NCBI RefSeq assembly: GCF_001708445.1
Contig: NZ_CP015637.1
Location: 1,427,001-1,491,000, forward strand
Length of the DNA stretch: 64,000 bases
From: Pseudomonas fluorescens
GTDB lineage: Bacteria > Pseudomonadota > Gammaproteobacteria > Pseudomonadales > Pseudomonadaceae
Direction: 5' to 3'
Below, piece after piece: positions 10,567 through 18,585 of the stretch. A program made the position numbers and the translations under genes. Within the stretch, counting starts at the first letter, position 1. Every line of letters begins with the position of its first letter. Under the pieces are notes generated by a model. It saw only the letters and a program-made list of their open reading frames with translations, did not search any database and was not told where the DNA came from.

Positions 10567-10929
10567 TTGACCGCTTCAAGCAAAACGTTGCACCTTTTCG
10601 GCATCAAAGCCTGCGACACCATGAAAAAGGCGCGCACCTGGCTCGATGAGCACGGTGTCAGCTATGAGTTCCACGACTACAAAACGGCCGGCATCGATCG
10701 CGAACACTTGACCCAATGGTGCAACGAGCACGGTTGGCAGGTGGTTTTGAACCGTGCGGGCACCACCTTTCGCAAACTCGAAGACGAACGCAAAGCCGAT
10801 CTCGATCAGTCGAAAGCCATTGAACTGATGCTCGCACAACCCTCGATGATCAAGCGCCCGGTGCTTGATCTCGGTGACAGAACCCTGATTGGCTTCAAGC
10901 CAGATAGTTATTCGGCGGCCCTCAAGTAG
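10567..10929 (+). CDS. ArsC/Spx-like reductase family protein (YffB type)
   Basis: This 120-residue thioredoxin-fold protein belongs to the ArsC/Spx superfamily. The N-terminal LHLFGIKACDTMKKARTWL carries the single redox-type cysteine (C16) of the YffB subgroup, and KRPVLDLGDRTLIGF is the family's C-terminal signature. Arsenate reduction is not implied; YffB-type proteins are glutathione-dependent thiol reductases of uncertain substrate. The start is a TTG preceded by AAAAGGGGGC. It sits 32 bases upstream of dapD and probably shares its transcript, an association common in Pseudomonas. Confidence 0.85.
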   Translation: MTASSKTLHLFGIKACDTMKKARTWLDEHGVSYEFHDYKTAGIDREHLTQWCNEHGWQVVLNRAGTTFRKLEDERKADLDQSKAIELMLAQPSMIKRPVLDLGDRTLIGFKPDSYSAALK

Positions 10930-10961
10930 GCCAGCCCTTCCATTTTTGTAGAGGTAACAGC

Positions 10962-11996
10962 ATGTCCAATTCCCTGTTCAGCCTGGGCTTCGGCGTCGGC
11001 ACTCAGAACCGCCAAGGTGCTTGGCTGGAAGTGTTTTACGCACAACCCTTGCTCAACCCATCGGCTGAAATCGTTGCCGCCATCGCGCCGATCCTTGGCT
11101 ACAGCGAAGGCAACCAGGCGATCACCTTCACCGTCGCCCAGGCCCTGCAACTGGCGGATGCGCTCAAAGGCGTCGATGCCACCCAGGCAGCCTTGCTGAG
11201 CCGCCTGGCGGAAAGCCACAACCCGCTGGTCGCCACCGTGCTGGCCGAAGACGCCGCGTTGACCTCCACGCCTGAGGCCTACCTCAAGCTGCACCTGCTG
11301 TCCCATCGCCTGGTCAAGCCTCACGGCCTGAGCCTGGCCGGTGTGTTCCCACAGTTGCCGAACGTGGCCTGGACCAGCCAGGGCGCAATCGACATCAATG
11401 AACTGGCCGAACGCCAGTTGGAAGCGCGCCTGCGCGGCGAAGTGCTGGAAGTGTTCTCGGTGGACAAGTTCCCGAAAATGACCGACTACGTAGTGCCGAG
11501 CGGCGTGCGTATCGCTGACGCCGCGCGTATCCGCCTGGGCGCCTATGTGGGCGAAGGCACCACCGTGATGCACGAAGGTTTCGTCAACTTCAATGCCGGC
11601 ACCGAAGGCCCGGGCATGATCGAAGGCCGTGTGTCGGCGGGTGTGTTCGTCGGCAAGGGTTCGGACCTGGGCGGCGGTTGCTCCACCATGGGCACCCTGT
11701 CGGGCGGCGGCAATATCGTGATCAAGGTCGGCGAAGGCTGCCTGATCGGCGCCAACGCCGGTATCGGTATCCCGTTGGGCGACCGTAATACCGTGGAATC
11801 TGGCCTGTACGTGACCGCCGGCACCAAGGTTGCGCTGCTCGACGAGAAGAACCAACTGGTCAAGGTGGTCAAGGCGCGCGAACTGGCCGGCCAACCGGAC
11901 CTGCTGTTCCGCCGTAACTCCGAGACCGGTGCCGTGGAATGCAAAACCCACAAATCGGCCATCGAACTGAACGAAGCGCTGCACGCTCACAACTAA
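10962..11996 (+). CDS. dapD: Tetrahydrodipicolinate N-succinyltransferase
   Basis: This 344-residue enzyme succinylates tetrahydrodipicolinate using succinyl-CoA in the succinylase branch of lysine/DAP synthesis. The C-terminal half shows the left-handed beta-helix hexapeptide pattern (GVRIADAARIRLGAYVGEGT, then GGGNIVIKVGEGCLIGANAG). The protein is the long Pseudomonas/actinobacterial type rather than the 274-residue E. coli form. A ribosome site AGAGG precedes the ATG. It is co-located with dapC. Confidence 0.96.
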   Translation: MSNSLFSLGFGVGTQNRQGAWLEVFYAQPLLNPSAEIVAAIAPILGYSEGNQAITFTVAQALQLADALKGVDATQAALLSRLAESHNPLVATVLAEDAALTSTPEAYLKLHLLSHRLVKPHGLSLAGVFPQLPNVAWTSQGAIDINELAERQLEARLRGEVLEVFSVDKFPKMTDYVVPSGVRIADAARIRLGAYVGEGTTVMHEGFVNFNAGTEGPGMIEGRVSAGVFVGKGSDLGGGCSTMGTLSGGGNIVIKVGEGCLIGANAGIGIPLGDRNTVESGLYVTAGTKVALLDEKNQLVKVVKARELAGQPDLLFRRNSETGAVECKTHKSAIELNEALHAHN

Positions 11997-12064
11997 GCAG
12001 CCACTCGATGCCACTAGCGGGCCGCGCCTTCGAGGCGCGGTTCGCTTATACGAGTCTTGACCCC

Positions 12065-13270
12065 ATGCTTGTGCCCTCTCCCTGGCGCGCCGACTTTCCG
12101 GCCATCGCCACCCTGCAACGGCAAGACCAGACCTATCTGGATAACGCCGCCACCACGCAAAAACCTCAAGCCCTGCTGGATGCCATCGGCCATTACTACG
12201 TCAATGGCGCTGCCAACGTGCACCGTGCCCAGCATTTGCCGGGGGCCCATGCAACACAGGCGTTCGAGGACAGCCGCAGCAAGGTCGCGCAATGGCTGAA
12301 TGCAGGCGACAGCGGGCAAATTATCTTTACCCACGGCGCAACCTCTGCGCTGAACCTCCTGGCCTATGGCCTTGAGCACTTATTCAACGCGGGCGATGAA
12401 ATTGTCATCAGCGCCCTGGAACACCACGCCAACCTGCTGCCCTGGCAGCAGTTGGCCAAACGCCGCGCGCTCACACTGTTGGTATTGCCGCTGGGCGATG
12501 ATGGCGTGATTGACCTTGAAGCCGCCGCCGCACTGATCGGCCCGCGCACGCGACTGCTGGCGGTGAGCCAGTTATCCAACGTCCTCGGTGCCTGGCAGCC
12601 GCTGGAAACCCTGCTACCGCTGGCCCGCGCCCACGGTGCCCTTACGGTGGTGGACGGGGCACAGGGCATCGTCCATGGCCGGCATGATGTGCAGGCCCTG
12701 GGTTGCGACTTCTATGTATTTTCCAGCCACAAGCTGTATGGCCCGGATGGCGTCGGCGTGCTGTATGGCCGCAACGAAGCCCTGCATCACCTGCGCCACT
12801 GGCAATTCGGCGGCGAAATGGTGCAACAGGCCGACTACCACAGCGCCAGCTTTCGCCCTGCCCCGTTGGGTTTCGAGGCCGGAACCCCGCCGATTGCCGG
12901 CGTGATTGGCCTGGGCGCGACCCTGGACTACCTGAACTCCCTGGATCTGCCGGCGGTGGTCGCCCATGAAGCGGCCCTGCATGACTACCTGCTGCGCGGG
13001 CTGAAAGCTCGCAACGGCGTACGCGTACTGGGAGCGCCACAGGTGGCGTTGGTCAGCTTTGTAGTCGAAGGCGTGCACAACGCCGACCTTGCCCACCTGC
13101 TGACTGAGCAAGGCATTGCAGTGCGCGCCGGCCATCATTGCGCAATGCCGCTGCTCAAGGCGATGCATTTGTCGGGAGCGATCCGTGTATCCCTGGCGCT
13201 GTATAACGACTCCGATGACCTGGAACGCTTCTTTGAAGCCCTGGACCAGGCGCTGGATATGTTGCGGTGA
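12065..13270 (+). CDS. csdA: Cysteine desulfurase (SufS/CsdA group)
   Basis: This 401-residue class V PLP enzyme removes sulfur from cysteine as a persulfide for Fe-S cluster and thio-cofactor synthesis. The PLP lysine is K223 in FSSHKLYGPDGVGVLYG, and the persulfide cysteine is C359 in VRAGHHCAMPL, the group II (SufS/CsdA) arrangement. I start at MLVPSPWRADFP because the frame upstream overlaps the end of dapD and is not conserved-looking. The stop overlaps the start of the SufE partner by four bases. No SufBCD genes are nearby, which favours the CsdA name over SufS. Confidence 0.9.
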   Translation: MLVPSPWRADFPAIATLQRQDQTYLDNAATTQKPQALLDAIGHYYVNGAANVHRAQHLPGAHATQAFEDSRSKVAQWLNAGDSGQIIFTHGATSALNLLAYGLEHLFNAGDEIVISALEHHANLLPWQQLAKRRALTLLVLPLGDDGVIDLEAAAALIGPRTRLLAVSQLSNVLGAWQPLETLLPLARAHGALTVVDGAQGIVHGRHDVQALGCDFYVFSSHKLYGPDGVGVLYGRNEALHHLRHWQFGGEMVQQADYHSASFRPAPLGFEAGTPPIAGVIGLGATLDYLNSLDLPAVVAHEAALHDYLLRGLKARNGVRVLGAPQVALVSFVVEGVHNADLAHLLTEQGIAVRAGHHCAMPLLKAMHLSGAIRVSLALYNDSDDLERFFEALDQALDMLR

Positions 13271-13680
13271 GCCTGCCAGTGGATGCGCTGGCTGCGCTGG
13301 AAGCCTTCCAGTCTGTCGGCAGCTGGGAACAACGCGCGCGAATGTTGATGCAGTGGGGTGAACGTCTGCCCGCATTGGCGAATGAAGATAAGGTCGATGC
13401 CAACCTGGTGCAGGGCTGTGAGAGCCTGGTGTGGTTGGTGGGGCGCCTGGAGCAGGGTCATTGGCAATTCGCCGCGAGCAGCGATGCGCGGATGATTCGT
13501 GGCTTGGTGGCGTTGCTGCTGGCGCGGGTCAACGGATTATCGACGGCTGAATTGCAGGCGGTCGACTTGCCCGACTGGTTCAATCAGTTGGGGCTTTCCC
13601 GCCAGTTGTCGCCGTCGCGCAGCAATGGTCTGAATGCTGTCTTGCAGCGCATGCGCGAACTCAGCCATACACACAACTGA
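13267..13680 (+). CDS. csdE: SufE/CsdE-family sulfur acceptor
   Basis: This 137-residue protein has the SufE fold, with the sulfur-accepting cysteine C51 in NLVQGCESLVWL. It takes the persulfide from its partner desulfurase and stimulates that enzyme. It starts with a GTG that overlaps the csdA stop, so the pair is translationally coupled in a 1:1 arrangement. The length matches CsdE/SufE of about 140 residues. Confidence 0.92.
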   Translation: MSLPVDALAALEAFQSVGSWEQRARMLMQWGERLPALANEDKVDANLVQGCESLVWLVGRLEQGHWQFAASSDARMIRGLVALLLARVNGLSTAELQAVDLPDWFNQLGLSRQLSPSRSNGLNAVLQRMRELSHTHN

Positions 13681-13682
13681 AT

Positions 13683-13707
13683 GTGGGAGGGGGCTTGCCC
13701 CCGATGA
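13683..13707 (+). repeat. REP element (GI type, single copy)
   Basis: The palindrome GTGGGAGGGGGCTTGCCCCC followed by GAT is the commonest REP of fluorescent pseudomonads. It starts two bases after the csdE stop and may protect or terminate that transcript. Confidence 0.8.
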
Positions 13708-13761
13708 GCATGGGTATCTACACAACTTTGGCTCAACGCTGAACGCGCGGCAGATAGGGCT

Positions 13762-13792
13762 GTTGTGGCGAGCGGGCTTGTCCCGCGTTGGG
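13762..13792 (+). repeat. REP element (GIII type, single copy)
   Basis: The sequence reads GTTGTGGCGAGCGGGCTTG then TCCCGCGTTGGG, the third REP family of this group with one mismatch in the central stem. It is immediately followed by a small CTGCGAAGCAG hairpin. Confidence 0.75.
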
Positions 13793-13932
13793 CTGCGAAG
13801 CAGCCCCAGTCAAGAAGAACGCGGTGTATCAGACACTCTGTAGAGGCTGGTTTTGGGGCTGCTGCGCAGGTCCTGCCGGGTTACCCACGGATTCAAGCCT
13901 GCGTTCGGCCAGCGTGGTTTAACGGGGCGCCT

Positions 13933-14030
13933 AAGATCAAGATCAAGATCAAAAGCCAAAGCCAAAGCCAAAGCCAAAGCCAAAGCCAAAGCCAGAGCCA
14001 GAGCCAGAGCCAAAGCCAGAGCCTGAGCTA
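13933..14030 (+). repeat. Tandem hexamer tract (AAGATC)3-(AAGCCA/GAGCCA)13
   Basis: Three AAGATC units and two bases are followed by thirteen hexamers. Seven are perfect AAGCCA, then come three GAGCCA, one AAGCCA and two degenerate units. It lies in the 448-base gap between csdE and ybhB (13681-14128), which otherwise holds two REP elements and the ybhB promoter region. Frames across it encode only QS or AL dipeptide runs and are not genes. Confidence 0.9.
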
Positions 14031-14032
14031 TT

Positions 14033-14095
14033 GAGCATTTCGGCACTGTTATCGAGCGTTTCGGCACAGTAACCACGCTTTGCTCAACCTAGAAT
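14033..14095 (+). promoter_or_regulatory. Candidate ybhB promoter with two 21-base-spaced direct repeats
   Basis: GAGCATTTCGGCAC (14033-14046) and GAGCGTTTCGGCAC (14054-14067) are direct repeats exactly 21 bases apart, two helical turns. A TAGAAT -10 box follows at 14090-14095, so the promoter-proximal repeat abuts the -35 position. This is the layout expected for an AraC-type activator site, and an AraC regulator is encoded in the same operon. The link between site and regulator is inferred. Confidence 0.55.
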
Positions 14096-14128
14096 CGAGC
14101 TTCACTTTAGGACTCAGATGGAGTCGCG

Positions 14129-14668
14129 ATGAAAATCAGATTAATCCTGCCTGCACTTTCCATGGCAGTGACATTCAGTGGATACGCTGCCGATTTCGTA
14201 CTGACCAGCCGGGATATTGCTGACAATCGTCCGCTGACCAGTCGCGAAGTGTTCCAGGGCTTCGGGTGCGAAGGTGGCAACACGTCTCCTGAGCTTTCCT
14301 GGAAAGACGCCCCTGCGGGGACTAAAAGCTACGCGATCACTGTTTACGATCCCGATGCACCCACCGGTAGCGGTTGGTGGCATTGGACGGTGGTTAACCT
14401 GCCAGCTTCCACCCATAGCTTGCCAAGAGGTGTAGGGGCGAACTTGCCCGCAGGTGCCGTACAAGGGCGAACCGATTATGGCCAGCCGGGGTTCGGTGGC
14501 GCTTGCCCACCTGTCGGAGATAAACCCCATCGCTATCAATTCACCGTATGGGCATTGAAAGCCGATAAGCTACCGCTCGACAACCAGGCCAGCGGAGCCT
14601 TGGTAGGTTACATGCTCAACGCCAACGTCCTGGCCAAAGCGACCATTACTTCAACGTACGGACGTTAA
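14129..14668 (+). CDS. Exported YbhB/YbcL-family protein (PEBP-like)
   Basis: This 179-residue protein of the phosphatidylethanolamine-binding/Raf-kinase-inhibitor-like family has a signal peptide (MKIRLILPALSMAVTFSGYA, cut near residue 21). Family motifs are clear: FGCEGGNTSPELSW, then YAITVYDPDAPTGSGWWHW, then GQPGFGGACPP with a later HRYQFTVWAL. The bacterial family's ligands are unknown. It is followed five bases later by an AraC regulator and preceded by a likely activator site, so the two genes form one operon. Confidence 0.9.
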   Translation: MKIRLILPALSMAVTFSGYAADFVLTSRDIADNRPLTSREVFQGFGCEGGNTSPELSWKDAPAGTKSYAITVYDPDAPTGSGWWHWTVVNLPASTHSLPRGVGANLPAGAVQGRTDYGQPGFGGACPPVGDKPHRYQFTVWALKADKLPLDNQASGALVGYMLNANVLAKATITSTYGR

Positions 14669-14673
14669 GAACG

Positions 14674-15492
14674 ATGCGCCCTTGTGACGGCATACAGCAC
14701 CGGGAAAACATTATCGATGCATGTGTCATACGGGCGCGACAACCCCTCACCTTGCCAAGGGTGCCGGTGTTCGTGACCACCTTGTGTCGAGTGCGGCAGG
14801 GGGAAAAACTGTTGCAATGGGATGACCGGGAGATGCGCGCGGGGCCTCAGCATCTGATTCTGATGCCGGCCGGGCGCGAGCTTGGTATCTCCAACTTTCC
14901 TGGCCCTCACGGTCACTACATCGCCGATGCGGTGACCTTTCCCGTCTCGACATTACGTAACTTCAGCACCCGATATAGCCAGCAGATTGTGAGCGGTCGC
15001 GGTGCACTGAAGACCGATCTCTGCGTTCCTCTGGACAGGCACACAACCCAGGCATGGGAGCAGTTGTTGGCCGCCATCAATGGGAACGCCCCACAGGCAC
15101 TATGCACACATTATGGGGAAGCGGTTCTTCTGAGCCTATGCCTTGGCGGCCAGGTCGGGCCTCTGCTGATGGGGCGCAACGATCCACTGTGTGAACGTGT
15201 GCAGCAACTGGTAATGGCCAGGCCGGAGAGAGACTGGACGGTCGCGAGCATCGCACAACACATGAACCTGGGTATGTCGACATTGCGCCGCCAACTGGCG
15301 AAAGAGGGTAATAGTTTCAGGAATATTTTGGAGGGCGTTCGACTGTCGGCAGCATTGCAACGGTTGCAAACGACTTCTCGCCCGATCGGTGAAATTGCCG
15401 GCGCCTGCGGTTATGCCTCGGCCTCACGTTTTGCTGTGCGCTTTCGCTCACACTATGGCCTGTCACCGCGTGAATTGCGGGCGGCGATTTGA
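14674..15492 (+). CDS. AraC-family transcriptional regulator
   Basis: The C-terminal 100 residues of this 272-residue protein hold the two AraC helix-turn-helix units: DWTVASIAQHMNLGMSTLRRQL and then RPIGEIAGACGYASASRFAVRF, ending in HYGLSPRELR. The N-terminal part looks like the family's cupin-type sensing domain. It starts five bases after ybhB and probably controls that operon through the direct repeats at 14033-14067. The inducer cannot be inferred. Confidence 0.9.
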   Translation: MRPCDGIQHRENIIDACVIRARQPLTLPRVPVFVTTLCRVRQGEKLLQWDDREMRAGPQHLILMPAGRELGISNFPGPHGHYIADAVTFPVSTLRNFSTRYSQQIVSGRGALKTDLCVPLDRHTTQAWEQLLAAINGNAPQALCTHYGEAVLLSLCLGGQVGPLLMGRNDPLCERVQQLVMARPERDWTVASIAQHMNLGMSTLRRQLAKEGNSFRNILEGVRLSAALQRLQTTSRPIGEIAGACGYASASRFAVRFRSHYGLSPRELRAAI

Positions 15493-15613
15493 GCATTTTC
15501 CTTCCCCTGCTTCGTACAGCCCGCCAATCGAGTGAAGCGCCTGCTCAGCTTGCCGTTCCAACTGCACCGATTCGTTGCCAGGGCAATCCAAGTACCCGTG
15601 CCTGAAGTGGCAA

Positions 15614-15650
15614 AACTTTGTAGCAGCTTACCGTCGGCTGCTACAAAGCT
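15614..15650. terminator. Strong hairpin downstream of the AraC gene
   Basis: CTTTGTAGCAGC (15616-15627) pairs perfectly with GCTGCTACAAAG (15637-15648) around a nine-base loop. It has no proper T run, so it may be a dispersed palindrome rather than a true terminator. It lies between the convergent AraC and GST genes. Confidence 0.5.
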
Positions 15651-15718
15651 TTCGTGGATACCCATGGTTATCCGGGGCAGGCCCCCACATGTGACCGGGT
15701 GGGTTTCAAGAATAATGC

Positions 15719-16363
15719 TCAGGACTTGGGCGGGTTGACCTTTTGCACCAGTTCGTAAGTGCGCAGGGTTGCCGGGCGTTCCTTGATACTGTTGAACCAG
15801 CGATGAACGTGTGGGAAATCTTCCAACCGCTGGCTCTGCCACTTGTGGGAAACGATCCAGGGGTAAATGGCCATGTCGGCAATGCTGTAGGCCTCACCCG
15901 CCACGAACGGACGATCCGCCAGGCGTCGATCCAGTACCCCATACAAACGCGCGGTTTCATCCACATAACGCTTGATCGCGTAGGGGAGCTTCTCCGGTGC
16001 AAATTGGCTGAAGTGATGGTTCTGGCCCGCCATCGGCCCCAACCCGCCCATTTGCCAGAACAGCCATTGCAGTACTTCCTGGCGACCGCGCAGGTCCTGG
16101 GGAATGAACTGGCCGGTTTTTTCCGCGAGGTACAGCAGGATTGCACCGGATTCAAACAGTGAAATCGGCGCGCCGCCGTCGTTCGGGTTCTGGTCGACGA
16201 TGGCCGGGATGCGGTTGTTGGGAGCGATCTTCAGGAAGTCAGGCTTGAACTGGTCGCCCTGGCCGATGTTGATCGGGTGCACCTTGTAGGGCAGCCCGGC
16301 TTCTTCCAGGAACAGCGATACTTTGTGACCGTTAGGGGTGGTCCAGTAATACAGGTCGATCAT
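15719..16363 (-). CDS. Glutathione S-transferase family protein (YfcG/YghU-like)
   Basis: This 214-residue protein has an N-terminal thioredoxin-fold domain beginning MIDLYYWTTPNGHKVSLFLEE, with the TPNGHK signature of the Nu-class/YfcG disulfide-reductase subgroup. The helical C-terminal domain starts near residue 90. The glutathione-site motif FESGAILLYLAEK is also present. I prefer the ATG at 16363 to one ten codons upstream because it starts directly at the first beta strand. YfcG-type enzymes reduce disulfides with glutathione; the substrate here is not known. Confidence 0.9.
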   Translation of the reverse strand: MIDLYYWTTPNGHKVSLFLEEAGLPYKVHPINIGQGDQFKPDFLKIAPNNRIPAIVDQNPNDGGAPISLFESGAILLYLAEKTGQFIPQDLRGRQEVLQWLFWQMGGLGPMAGQNHHFSQFAPEKLPYAIKRYVDETARLYGVLDRRLADRPFVAGEAYSIADMAIYPWIVSHKWQSQRLEDFPHVHRWFNSIKERPATLRTYELVQKVNPPKS

Positions 16364-16724
16364 GAAGCTCTCCAAATGAGCGAATGCCTGCATGTATAGG
16401 TGATGATCGACGGGTCATAATTCAATGAAACATTTACGTCTAAGGTTAGAAGCCTTTCAGGCTGCGCTGTCTGCCCACGCCCGCAGTGGCGGTTGCGCGT
16501 AGCACACCATAGCCTTCGGCTGAAAGCGTGGGGGCGCCTCCATTGCCTGGGCACATGGGGGGGAGCTTGATTCGTCGGGAGACGGGGGGAGGGGGTTGCA
16601 GTGCCAGCGCAAGTCCTGGACTTGGAGCGCCGTCAAGCATGTGGGAGTTTTGCTGCCCCTCGCAGGGAGTGACTCTCTAAAGCCACCAGGACAGTTGCTC
16701 CCACATTTGGGGCTACCGCGCGGC
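16364..16724. other. Intergenic region with a degenerate REPIN
   Basis: These 361 bases between the GST start and the SEC-C gene carry no credible gene. They contain the GST promoter region, a G-rich stretch (about 16550-16595), and a REPIN-like pair of inverted ends, ATGTGGGAG (16639-16647) and CTCCCACAT (16698-16706), with a degenerate interior. Confidence 0.65.
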
Positions 16725-16925
16725 TTACGCCCCGTGGCACTTCTTGAATTTTTTCTCACTGCCGCATGGGCACGGATCGTTGCGACCAACGTCCTTCAAC
16801 GCATTGCGCACTGGCTCCTGGTGAGCGTGGCCGCAGTTCGGGCCGTGGACATGGCCGTGGTCGTGATCATGATGATCGTGATCGTGGTTGCAGTCAGGAC
16901 CATGGACATGGGGTTGCTGAGTCAT
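16725..16925 (-). CDS. Small His-rich SEC-C motif protein
   Basis: This 66-residue protein has two parts. The N-terminal 37 residues are dominated by His and Asp and include a near-duplicated [11 protein letters not shown] and [11 protein letters not shown]. The C-terminus is a SEC-C zinc motif, [16 protein letters not shown], like the tail of SecA. Both parts should bind Zn or another soft metal. The start overlaps the stop of the upstream lipoprotein gene by four bases, so they are coupled. No specific function is known to me. Confidence 0.88.
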   Translation of the reverse strand: MTQQPHVHGPDCNHDHDHHDHDHGHVHGPNCGHAHQEPVRNALKDVGRNDPCPCGSEKKFKKCHGA

Positions 16926-17404
16926 CGATGTCGCTCCGGAATAAAATCGCCGGGTATTATCTCGCCATTGTGGGCCACCTGCACGTCATACTCGATGAAT
17001 AATCCGGTTTTCAGCTCGCCGTCCAGGCGATAAGGCACGGGCTGGTCGGGTTTTTTCAGCATCTGCACCACATCGCGTATCTGCGGCCATAGGTTGGTGC
17101 GCACCGACACCTTGAAGAACGCGTGGCCGCGCGGCGGTACGGTGAGCCACTCATTGGACTCGCCCTCGGTCAGCACAAAGTCGCCCAGGGTGACCTTGTA
17201 GATCAGGCCGCGCACGGTCAGGTCTGCGTCGTCGCGGTTGTCCACGCGGAAATACAGCTTGAATTTCTGCTCAAGCAACTTGGCCCGTACCACCTCCACT
17301 TTCACCAGGGAGACGTGGGGCGGCGGCGAGTCGTCTTCAAACCAGGAGGCGCAGCCCGTCAGAGTGAGGGTCAACGCCAGCATTAAGCTGTACATCCGGT
17401 GCAT
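16922..17404 (-). CDS. LEA type 2-like lipoprotein
   Basis: This 160-residue lipoprotein has a signal peptide ending in the lipobox LTGC (Cys18). The mature part resembles the Water-stress/LEA type 2 beta-sandwich family, with alternating strands such as [22 protein letters not shown] cut by short turns. Proteins of this kind are periplasmic and poorly understood. It lies inside a four-gene minus-strand cluster and is translationally coupled to the small SEC-C protein downstream. Confidence 0.8.
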   Translation of the reverse strand: MHRMYSLMLALTLTLTGCASWFEDDSPPPHVSLVKVEVVRAKLLEQKFKLYFRVDNRDDADLTVRGLIYKVTLGDFVLTEGESNEWLTVPPRGHAFFKVSVRTNLWPQIRDVVQMLKKPDQPVPYRLDGELKTGLFIEYDVQVAHNGEIIPGDFIPERHR

Positions 17405-17424
17405 GGCGCTGTCCTGTCATGGGG

Positions 17425-17895
17425 TTAGAGGTAGCTGGCGCAGCACTTCTTGAACTTCTGCCCGCTGCCGCACGGGCAGGCATCATTGCGCCCGGCCTTC
17501 ACGTCCACGGTCGGGTCGATGAAGTACCAGCGCCCCTCATTCTGTACGAAAGAAGACTGCTCGCGGTGGCTATGTTCGCCGGTGCTGTCATGCCAGCGCG
17601 CGGTAAACGTCACAAAGGCGTGCTCCGGCTGGCCGCCGAATACCTCGGAGCTTTCGACCTCAAGGCCCAGCCAGGTGCTCTGCAAGCTCCAGGCACTGAT
17701 GGCGTCGCGGTCCAGGCCGGCCTGTTGCGCAGGCAATGTGGTGCTCACCAGGTAGTCGACCAGGCCCAGCACGTAGGCGCTGTAGCGCGAGCGCATCAGG
17801 GCGCTCGCGCAGGGCGCCGGGTGGCCAGCGTGATAATGGCCGCAGCAGGCATCCAGCAGGTTACCGCTGCCGCAGGGACATATGGATGTACTCAT
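17425..17895 (-). CDS. YchJ-family protein (UPF0225) with two SEC-C motifs
   Basis: This 156-residue YchJ-type protein carries SEC-C zinc motifs at both ends: [15 protein letters not shown] near residue 5 and [20 protein letters not shown] at the C-terminus. They flank an NTF2-like central domain ([20 protein letters not shown]). I choose the ATG at 17895 because the SEC-C motif begins right after it. The family has no assigned function. It starts four bases after the stop of the upstream DUF6231 gene. Confidence 0.9.
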   Translation of the reverse strand: MSTSICPCGSGNLLDACCGHYHAGHPAPCASALMRSRYSAYVLGLVDYLVSTTLPAQQAGLDRDAISAWSLQSTWLGLEVESSEVFGGQPEHAFVTFTARWHDSTGEHSHREQSSFVQNEGRWYFIDPTVDVKAGRNDACPCGSGQKFKKCCASYL

Positions 17896-17899
17896 CGGG

Positions 17900-18397
17900 T
17901 TACCACCAATACTTTCCGAAGTTTTCCGGGTTGGCCCAGAAGCGTGCGTTGAGCCAGTCCGGCACCTGTTTATAGTCAAGCAGATCATAGGTGAACAACG
18001 TCAGGACCTGATCAAGGCGCTGGAAGCGCTCGCCGGCCTGCAGGGCCAGGGAGAAAAAGTCGGTGTCCTTCCAGTCGCAGGCGGCCAGGTCTACCAGTAC
18101 CGCGATGCGGCTTGCGTTGAGGTTACGAATGCCGCCAAGCAAGGTCAGTCCTTGAGGTTTTGACAGGTGCTCCAGGCAGTCGACCACCAGTGCCAGGTCA
18201 AAACGCTGCGCTGCCAGTTCCGCGGGCAATGCCCCAGGCTGTGCGATGAACACCTGGGTGTCTGGGTGCGCCGCCTCAAAGGCCTCCAGTGCCGGGAATT
18301 GGCTGGAGCCCAACAGCAGCAGGCGTTTGGGCTGGTGCAGATCGAGCAAAGCGGCCAGCGCTTGCTGGGGCGTACGGGAAGAAATACCAGCGGTCAT
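17900..18397 (-). CDS. DUF6231-like protein (methyltransferase-fold, Pseudomonas-conserved)
   Basis: This 165-residue protein has a Rossmann-like start ([23 protein letters not shown]) and [19 protein letters not shown], which resembles motif II-III of class I methyltransferases. The canonical glycine-rich SAM loop is weak. I recognise it only as a protein of the DUF6231 kind from pseudomonads. It is the first gene of the minus-strand cluster with YchJ, the LEA-2 lipoprotein and the SEC-C protein. Confidence 0.72.
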   Translation of the reverse strand: MTAGISSRTPQQALAALLDLHQPKRLLLLGSSQFPALEAFEAAHPDTQVFIAQPGALPAELAAQRFDLALVVDCLEHLSKPQGLTLLGGIRNLNASRIAVLVDLAACDWKDTDFFSLALQAGERFQRLDQVLTLFTYDLLDYKQVPDWLNARFWANPENFGKYWW

Positions 18398-18585
18398 CAG
18401 AGATCCTCACATCATGACCCTAGAGACTAGCGCGGCTGAGCGTGCGGGCCTAGAGCGGGCGGTAGCGAAAAGTCCTACAAGTGCGGCGATCCTCAATGAA
18501 TACGGGGCGTGGCGTAGTGGCGCAGTTGAAAAGAGCCGTCTTTACTCCACCCATCGGCCCCCGCCGATCCCTCAGGAGAAATCAG

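Noticed and set aside
13765..14076. Overlapping frames encoding QSQSQS on one strand and ALALAL on the other
   Set aside because: These are translations of the hexamer tract, without promoter, ribosome site or domain.
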